From Thermofilum sp. (lineage in GTDB: Archaea > Thermoproteota > Thermoprotei > Thermofilales > Thermofilaceae), in the NCBI GenBank assembly GCA_020832965.1, contig JAJHRM010000087.1, positions 1-9,865 of the forward strand: a stretch of DNA of 9,865 nucleotides, read 5' to 3'. Positions 5,382 through 9,865 of the stretch are shown one piece after another. Every line of letters starts with the position of its first letter. Positions within the stretch are counted from its first letter, which is position 1. The translations under genes were made by a program, and so were the position numbers. The notes under the pieces are model-generated. The model had not been told where the DNA came from. It searched no databases and saw only the letters and a program-made list of their open reading frames with translations.

Positions 5382-7325
5382 ATGGCAACTAAGAATTTAG
5401 GAACAAAATCGCTGCGCGTTGCTCGAGGAGTGCAGAATGCTATAAAAGAGGTGTGGAGTTACGGTACTGGTAAAGCTGGGATTATTCTGCTTGTGCTTTT
5501 GCTATTAATTTCAGCATACGCGTCTGTCACTATGCCTCCCGGTTTTATTAGCTTATGGGAATCAGCCGCTTACTGGGATGAAAATCCGCAGCTTGCGCCA
5601 CCAGCTTGGATATGTTCGTTTGGAGCTAGATGTGCGAATCATTTCGTTAAAGTTAAAACTAATCCGGATTTATCATATAGCATGTTGAACAGAATCTATT
5701 ATAATTATACATTTGCTTACGATTTAACCAGTGATGCGTTTCCTCAAGATTTAATAATAAAAATTGTAGACCTTTGTGTACTAATAGTGAACCAAAAAGC
5801 TATAATCCCTGTTGTTATAGTTTCAGTTACTCGACCTGACGGTTTGACAGTTACAGTTTCTAGCTACGCTGCTACTGGAATTACAGTAAATTATACCTCA
5901 GGTGAAGGCGTAATTTTTGTGGGAAGTAAAGATACTCCAATCAGGTTGGGTATTGACAGCAGAAGTTTGGTAAATAGTATAATTAATTATTATAATCTAA
6001 GTATTCCGGTAACTATTACTGGAAAGAACGAAGCTATACAGATGTTAGGAAGAACTATCGTTATTAATCGTGTCGAAGATTTTGCTCGGAGGCACGCTCA
6101 AGATCTGTTGTTTGGATATCCAAAGCTCACTGTTATTGTAAATAATCAAACTAAAAATATAGAGAAGTTTACTAATATGATAAATAATATAATCAATTCT
6201 GTTTCTTCTGAAAGCTCAGAAAAAGTTGATTATTTGAGGAAAGAATTAATGGATATTAGAAATGAACTATACTCAATAGGGAAATCAAATATCTCGTTAT
6301 CAGATTTTGTGCAAAATCTTAGGAACTTACAGAAACGATTGGAAAATGTCTGGAAGATGGCATTTATAGATCTATTATTGCCACCCGAAAAGTTAAACGA
6401 GTTGTATGACTTATGTATGTATCTCTCTGTATATATTGATCAGTTAACGTACACAACCGCTTTCTTTGATGTATATTTGGCAACTTTCCCATTAAAGGGT
6501 CGTTATACGATTACTGTGACTATAATCTACGATGTTGTAGGCTCTATGGAAGGTGTTACTGGTTCGTTATCCTCGCCTGCTGGTGAAGTGAGGGTGATTG
6601 TTAAGGGGTCCGCTTACGGAGTTCTTGGGACAGATGATTTAGGACGGGATCTAGCGAAGCTGCTACTCTATGGTTTCCCAATAGCTCTCGGAATTGGTGC
6701 TTTCGCAGCGGTTGTAACAACTATAATCGGAGTTCTTCTCGGGATTATCAGCGGATACTACGGGGGATGGATAGACGAGGTTGTTCAGAGAACGGCCGAT
6801 ATAATCGGTAATATTCCATGGCTGCCGCTGTTGATAATCATGGCGCAAATAGCGCAGCAGGTTTTTGCCCTTTATCCTCCAGCCACCAAAGCATTAATGA
6901 TTATGCTTACGATTCTTGGTGTAATGATACTTACTGGTTGGGGGGGACTTGCGATAACTGTTCGAGCTATGATTCTTTCGATTAAAGAGGAACCGTACGT
7001 TGAGGCTGCGATAGCGTTGGGGGCAACTCATAGGAGGGTTATTATGAAGCATATAGCTCCGCAAGTGGCGATATACGCGGTTGCGAACCTAGTTTCGGGG
7101 GTGCCGAGTGCGGTGTTGACAGAAGCCGGTTTAAGCGTTTTGGGAATACGGCATGGGTGGCCGACGTGGGGGGCTGTTTTGAGCAGAGCTAGGGATCTGG
7201 GTAGGTATGACATATGGTGGTGGATTCTGCCGCCAGGGATCCTCTTGGCGGTAACATCTTTAACGTTCATTATGCTTGGTTTCGCGATCGAGAAGATCGT
7301 GGAGCCAAGGTTGCGAACCTTATAA
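5382..7325 (+). CDS. dppC: DppC-like ABC transporter permease with large extracytoplasmic insert
   Basis: 647 residues, about twice the usual 280-320 for DppC, the second membrane subunit. Membrane helix 1 is at about 33-49. The conserved GTDDLGRD motif, which normally follows helix 1 after a short loop, appears only at 416-423. The core then follows normally, with helices from about 430 and an EAA loop at about 536-561 (EEPYVEAAIALGATHRRVIM), plus the PTWGAVLSRARDLGRYDIWWW-type region (595-614) and the end EPRLRTL. Residues about 52-412 form a probable extracytoplasmic domain with five sequons (N108, N170, N205, N255, N303), a cysteine pair (C78, C84) and helical, coiled-coil-like sequence around 270-325. 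This insert is much richer in A+T than the core. The frame is continuous, so this is not a frameshift product. It may extend the contact with the unusual binding protein, which is an inference. Confidence 0.92.
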   Translation: MATKNLGTKSLRVARGVQNAIKEVWSYGTGKAGIILLVLLLLISAYASVTMPPGFISLWESAAYWDENPQLAPPAWICSFGARCANHFVKVKTNPDLSYSMLNRIYYNYTFAYDLTSDAFPQDLIIKIVDLCVLIVNQKAIIPVVIVSVTRPDGLTVTVSSYAATGITVNYTSGEGVIFVGSKDTPIRLGIDSRSLVNSIINYYNLSIPVTITGKNEAIQMLGRTIVINRVEDFARRHAQDLLFGYPKLTVIVNNQTKNIEKFTNMINNIINSVSSESSEKVDYLRKELMDIRNELYSIGKSNISLSDFVQNLRNLQKRLENVWKMAFIDLLLPPEKLNELYDLCMYLSVYIDQLTYTTAFFDVYLATFPLKGRYTITVTIIYDVVGSMEGVTGSLSSPAGEVRVIVKGSAYGVLGTDDLGRDLAKLLLYGFPIALGIGAFAAVVTTIIGVLLGIISGYYGGWIDEVVQRTADIIGNIPWLPLLIIMAQIAQQVFALYPPATKALMIMLTILGVMILTGWGGLAITVRAMILSIKEEPYVEAAIALGATHRRVIMKHIAPQVAIYAVANLVSGVPSAVLTEAGLSVLGIRHGWPTWGAVLSRARDLGRYDIWWWILPPGILLAVTSLTFIMLGFAIEKIVEPRLRTL

Positions 7326-7327
7326 AA
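7319..7327 (+). promoter_or_regulatory. Possible internal promoter box before the ATPase genes
   Basis: CTTATAAAA (7319-7327) spans the TAA stop of the second permease and is centred about 27 bases before the ATG at 7351, the spacing of a leaderless archaeal promoter. Because a good ribosome site is also present, this may be a chance match. If active, it would let the two ATPase genes be transcribed on their own. Confidence 0.25.
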
Positions 7328-7335
7328 TGGGGATG

Positions 7336-7344
7336 AAAGGTGGG
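7336..7344 (+). promoter_or_regulatory. Shine-Dalgarno site for the DppD-like gene
   Basis: AAAGGTGGG (7336-7344) lies six bases before ATG 7351. It decides the start in favour of 7351 (protein beginning MSLLEVRDLK, as usual for the family). An in-frame upstream start at 7276 would overlap the permease gene by 50 bases and add 25 residues unlike the family. Confidence 0.6.
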
Positions 7345-7350
7345 TTGGCT

Positions 7351-8313
7351 ATGAGTCTACTGGAGGTTCGTGATCTCAAGACGTACTTCTTCACTCAGCG
7401 AGGGGTTGTGCGGGCAGTAGATGGTGTAAACCTTAGCTTAAACGAGAGAGAAGCGCTTGGAGTTGCGGGAGAGTCGGGTAGTGGAAAGTCCACTTTGGCG
7501 TTTTCAATTATCCGGCTTGTTCCCCCGCCAGGTAAAATTGTTGGGGGCAAGATACTATTCCAAGGTAGGGACATCTTAGAGCTGGATGAGGAAACTTTTA
7601 GGAGAGAAATTAGGTGGAAAAACATCTCTATGATCTTTCAAGGAGCCATGAACTCTTTAAATCCAATGTACACGATCGGCGATCAACTGGCTGAAATTTT
7701 CATTATTCATAAGAACTATGATAAAAAGGAGGCTTTAGAGGAAGCGAAGAAACTACTGGAAGTTGTAGGGATAGATCCGAATCGTGTGAGAAGTTATCCG
7801 CACGAGCTGAGCGGCGGTATGAAGCAGAGAGTTATGATAGCGATGGCTCTTGCGCTTAGACCCAAGGTTTTGATAGCTGATGAGCCGACAACGGCTCTTG
7901 ACGTTGTTGTGCAAGCGCAGATCATGAATTTGCTGAAGCGTATAAAGCTCGAGTATGGTACGTCTGTAATCCTTATAACGCATGATTTAAGTCTCATAGC
8001 TGAGATAGCTGATCGTGTAGCGATAATGTACGCAGGGAAGGTGGTTGAGCAAGGGTTGAGCGAGCAAGTCTACGAGAATCCCGCTCACCCTTACACTAAG
8101 GCGCTGCTAGGCAGTATACCGAGGTTGCACGGGGAGCTCAAGGAGTTAACCTTTATTCCCGGAGCCCCTCCCGATTTGTCGAATCCGCCTTCTGGTTGTA
8201 GGTTCCACCCGAGATGTCCTTATGCGTTCGAGTTGTGTAAAAGCGAGGAGCCACCTATTGTTGAGATTGAAGGGGGGCACTTTGTGTCCTGTTGGCTTTA
8301 TGCTAAGAGGTGA
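7351..8313 (+). CDS. dppD: DppD/OppD-like ABC transporter ATPase
   Basis: 320 residues, the usual family length. It is one of the two cytoplasmic ATPases that drive import. Walker A GESGSGKST (40-48), Q-loop Q97, signature LSGGMKQR (153-160), Walker B VLIADEP with catalytic E178, D-loop ALD (182-184) and switch H211 are all present, so this half is predicted to be catalytically competent. The C-terminal oligopeptide-transporter extension has HPYTKALL (246-253) and the cysteine set C283, C289, C296 and C314 in GCRFHPRCPYAFELC and CWLY. The equivalent cysteines in a structurally studied mycobacterial Opp ATPase hold an iron-sulfur cluster. The gene follows the second permease by 25 bases and its stop lies within the ribosome site of the next gene. 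Confidence 0.96.
   Translation: MSLLEVRDLKTYFFTQRGVVRAVDGVNLSLNEREALGVAGESGSGKSTLAFSIIRLVPPPGKIVGGKILFQGRDILELDEETFRREIRWKNISMIFQGAMNSLNPMYTIGDQLAEIFIIHKNYDKKEALEEAKKLLEVVGIDPNRVRSYPHELSGGMKQRVMIAMALALRPKVLIADEPTTALDVVVQAQIMNLLKRIKLEYGTSVILITHDLSLIAEIADRVAIMYAGKVVEQGLSEQVYENPAHPYTKALLGSIPRLHGELKELTFIPGAPPDLSNPPSGCRFHPRCPYAFELCKSEEPPIVEIEGGHFVSCWLYAKR
8187..8255 (+). repeat. Copy 1 of near-identical 69-base repeat (in dppD)
   Basis: Bases 8187-8249 are identical to 9272-9334 (63 bases), and after one mismatch five more bases agree. Both copies code the cysteine-rich segment PSGCRFHPRCPYAFELCKSE in the same frame. The flanking coding sequences of the two ATPase genes are clearly different, so this is a patch of recent sharing rather than a recent duplication of the whole gene. 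Confidence 0.95.
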
Positions 8314-8314
8314 T
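8307..8314 (+). promoter_or_regulatory. Shine-Dalgarno GAGGTGAT overlapping the dppD stop codon
   Basis: GAGGTGAT (8307-8314) contains the TGA stop (8311-8313) of the first ATPase and lies four bases before ATG 8319 (seven before ATG 8322). It favours these ATG codons over the GTG at 8310, which lies inside the site itself. Confidence 0.6.
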
Positions 8315-8318
8315 CACT

Positions 8319-9398
8319 ATGATGCAGGATAGCGTTAGCGAAGCTAGGGATCTTCTGGTTGTAAAGGATCTCCGCGTGTGGTTCCCCTTGCGTAGGTCTA
8401 TTACCGATTTAATATACCGTAGACCTAGGCTCTTCGTAAAGGCGGTTGACGGAGTTACGTTTAGCGTCAAAGAGGGAGAGATTTTCGCTTTGGCTGGTGA
8501 AAGCGGATGTGGTAAAACCACTCTAGGCAAAACCATTATAGGGTTGCATAAGCCCACTAGTGGGAGTATACTGTACAGACCGTCGAGCAAGCTGTCAAAC
8601 TTGCCCGAGGGGATGGGTGCCGGCGCTAACGATGGTTTTGTAAACATCGTCGCCCTTCCCGATGCAGTTCTCAGATCACTTCGTAAAGAGATACAGATGG
8701 TGTGGCAAGATCCCTATGGAAGCCTTAACCCAAGAAGAACTATTCTGGAGTTGCTGATGGAGCCTTTGGAGATCCACCAAATCGGGCAAACCTTCTCAGA
8801 AAGGTACGAGCTAGTGTCCAAAATCCTGGAGATCGTAAAACTGACTCCTCCAGAGGAGTTTATCAACAGATACCCGCACATGCTGTCTGGTGGCCAAAGG
8901 CAAAGGGTTGTTATCGCAAGAGCATTGATAACGCAACCTCGGCTCGTGATTGCTGATGAGCCAGTTTCGATGCTGGATGTTTCTATCAGAGCGGAGATCC
9001 TTCAGTTGCTGCTAAGCTTGAAGGCTAGGTTTAACTTAACGTATATTTTCATAACTCACGATCTGGCCTTAGCTAGGTATATTTCAAATAGGATAGCGAT
9101 AATGTACCTAGGTAAGATTGTCGAACTCGGGCGTGTACACGATGTTCTGAGCGAGCCGTTACATCCTTACACCCGGGCGTTAATCGAAGCTATCCCAGAA
9201 CCGGATCCTAAGAGGCGGTTAGTACTCCGCGAGATACCAATTAAGGGTGAAGTACCCTCTCCGATAAACGTGCCTTCTGGTTGTAGGTTCCACCCGAGAT
9301 GTCCTTATGCGTTCGAGTTGTGTAAAAGCGAGGAACCACCGATGTTAGAAGTTTCTCCAGAGCACTATGTCGCGTGCTGGCTCTATGCTAAACGTTGA
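8319..9398 (+). CDS. dppF: DppF/OppF-like ABC transporter ATPase
   Basis: 359 residues, the partner ATPase that would form a heterodimer with the DppD-like protein. Walker A GESGCGKTT (60-68), Q-loop Q130 (WQDPYGSLNPR, as usual in OppF), signature LSGGQRQR (189-196), Walker B VIADEP with E214, SMLD (217-220) and H247 are intact. The C-terminal extension has HPYTRALIEAIP (282-293) and cysteines C322, C328, C335 and C353, in a segment identical at DNA level to part of dppD. The segment between the first strand region and the Q-loop (about 86-118, containing SSKLSNLPEGMGAGAND) is longer than usual. Start: ATG 8319 with a Shine-Dalgarno site four bases upstream; ATG 8322 is equally possible. It is the last gene of the importer unit. 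No T-rich terminator is seen in the 32 bases before the next gene. Confidence 0.96.
   Translation: MMQDSVSEARDLLVVKDLRVWFPLRRSITDLIYRRPRLFVKAVDGVTFSVKEGEIFALAGESGCGKTTLGKTIIGLHKPTSGSILYRPSSKLSNLPEGMGAGANDGFVNIVALPDAVLRSLRKEIQMVWQDPYGSLNPRRTILELLMEPLEIHQIGQTFSERYELVSKILEIVKLTPPEEFINRYPHMLSGGQRQRVVIARALITQPRLVIADEPVSMLDVSIRAEILQLLLSLKARFNLTYIFITHDLALARYISNRIAIMYLGKIVELGRVHDVLSEPLHPYTRALIEAIPEPDPKRRLVLREIPIKGEVPSPINVPSGCRFHPRCPYAFELCKSEEPPMLEVSPEHYVACWLYAKR
9272..9340 (+). repeat. Copy 2 of near-identical 69-base repeat (in dppF)
   Basis: Direct repeat of 8187-8255, 1085 bases downstream: 63 identical bases, one mismatch (9335, A for G, synonymous in GAA/GAG), then CCACC in both. It codes the same cysteine-rich segment of the second ATPase. 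Confidence 0.95.
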
Positions 9399-9430
9399 AC
9401 TGTACGTTCTAAGATGGTGCGCTAGAGAGC

Positions 9431-9865
9431 ATGATTGTAGAGCCCGCTAAACGGCCGGCTGGCAGGGTCGCTGTAGTTTGCCTTGGCAACCCCCTGCGCG
9501 GGGACGACGCCTTCGGCTACCTCGTTTACCGCCTCCTGAGGAGAGCCGGCCTCCCCGCGCTGTACGCGGGGGCCGCGCCGGAGAACGTCGTCGGGCGCTT
9601 GAGGGAGCTCAAGCCCAAGACCGTGGTGGTCGTGGACGCCCTCCTGGGCGCTGGGCCGGGCATTAAAGTGGTCAAGCTGTCGCAGGTCGAGGACCTCCCC
9701 CTGGCGACGACGCACACCGTGCCGCTCAAGCTGTTCCTCAAAGCGGCCGGGGTGAGCCCCGAGAGCGTCACCGTCGTGGGAGTGGGTGTCGAGCGGTTGG
9801 GCTTGGGGGATCCGCCCAGCGAGAGGGTGCGGGAGGCCGCGCGCGAAGCCGCGCGCCTCGTGGCC
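9431..9865 (+). CDS. hycI: HycI-type hydrogenase maturation protease, partial (runs off right edge)
   Basis: 145 residues are visible and no stop codon is reached; family members have about 150-170. Enzymes of this family (peptidase M52) clip the C-terminal tail of the NiFe-hydrogenase large subunit after nickel insertion, in the cytoplasm. Visible motifs are GNPLRGDDAFG (19-29), VVVVDALLGAGPG (65-77) and TTHTVPLKLF (93-102). D25/D26, D69 and H95 fit the three nickel-sensing positions of the HycI/HybD fold. ATG 9431 is the only good start in its frame, since a TAA lies at 9410-9412. The gene is about 68-78% GC with GCC/CTC/GGG codons, unlike the transporter genes upstream, so it probably belongs to the native GC-rich background. 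It follows dppF by 32 bases on the same strand but has no functional tie to it. Assignment to HycI rather than another M52 subgroup is at family level only. Confidence 0.82.
   Translation, partial: MIVEPAKRPAGRVAVVCLGNPLRGDDAFGYLVYRLLRRAGLPALYAGAAPENVVGRLRELKPKTVVVVDALLGAGPGIKVVKLSQVEDLPLATTHTVPLKLFLKAAGVSPESVTVVGVGVERLGLGDPPSERVREAAREAARLVA

Noticed and set aside
7276..7350. Upstream start for the first ATPase
   Set aside because: The 25 extra residues overlap the permease gene in another frame and are unlike the family, while a good Shine-Dalgarno site points to 7351.
8310..8318. GTG start for the second ATPase giving a four-base overlap
   Set aside because: The GTG lies inside the GAGGTGAT ribosome site, and the ATG codons at 8319 and 8322 are better placed.
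9478..9771. Open frames on either strand overlapping the hydrogenase protease gene
   Set aside because: They are by-products of very high GC, and their products are arginine- and proline-rich without motifs, whereas the 9431 frame has the full set of protease motifs.

Overview
The window looks like a chromosomal piece of a hyperthermophilic archaeon, most likely a member of the Thermoproteota (Thermofilum-like or a related crenarchaeal lineage). This is inferred from near-leaderless genes behind BRE/TATA-like boxes, GGTG-type Shine-Dalgarno sites inside the operon, AGG/AGA arginine codons, a substrate-binding protein with a C-terminal membrane anchor, and N-glycosylation sequons in predicted extracytoplasmic domains. 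The lineage is not proven by any single gene here.

Layout. Bases 1-299 are GC-rich and hold an open minus-strand frame that leaves the window at the left edge (hypothetical). Bases 300-614 hold no convincing protein gene. They contain an inverted-repeat promoter-like region and a possible small structured transcript. A two-pass membrane protein of unknown function lies on the minus strand (615-1256). It shares a palindromic TATA-like element at about 1284-1297 with the divergent plus-strand gene at 1325.

The bulk of the window is a complete Opp/Dpp-type ABC importer in the order solute-binding protein (1325-4105), DppB-like permease (4266-5375), DppC-like permease (5382-7325), DppD-like ATPase (7351-8313) and DppF-like ATPase (8319-9398). 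The binding protein has its own promoter and probable terminator. The four membrane and ATPase genes form a tight unit with its own near-leaderless promoter just before 4266. At two of the three inner junctions the Shine-Dalgarno GGTGA contains the stop codon of the upstream gene. Together the proteins would capture a substrate (peptide, or possibly oligosaccharide, since several archaeal transporters of this class carry sugars) at the cell surface and import it at the cost of ATP. At the right edge a very GC-rich, incomplete gene (9431-end) encodes a HycI-type hydrogenase maturation protease, which is unrelated in function.

Three points stand out. First, the binding protein appears to be a natural circular permutation of the family-5 (SBP_bac_5) fold: the block normally C-terminal comes first, the block normally N-terminal comes second, followed by a stalk domain, a coiled coil and a membrane anchor. 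Second, the DppC-like permease carries an extracytoplasmic insert of about 360 residues, AT-rich and sequon-rich, between its first membrane helix and the GTDDLGRD motif. Third, the two ATPase genes share a 63-base identical stretch in their C-terminal cysteine motif, which looks like recent gene conversion. Base composition swings from about 15% GC (901-960) to about 78% (9541-9600), so the transporter region is an AT-richer block between GC-rich flanks.
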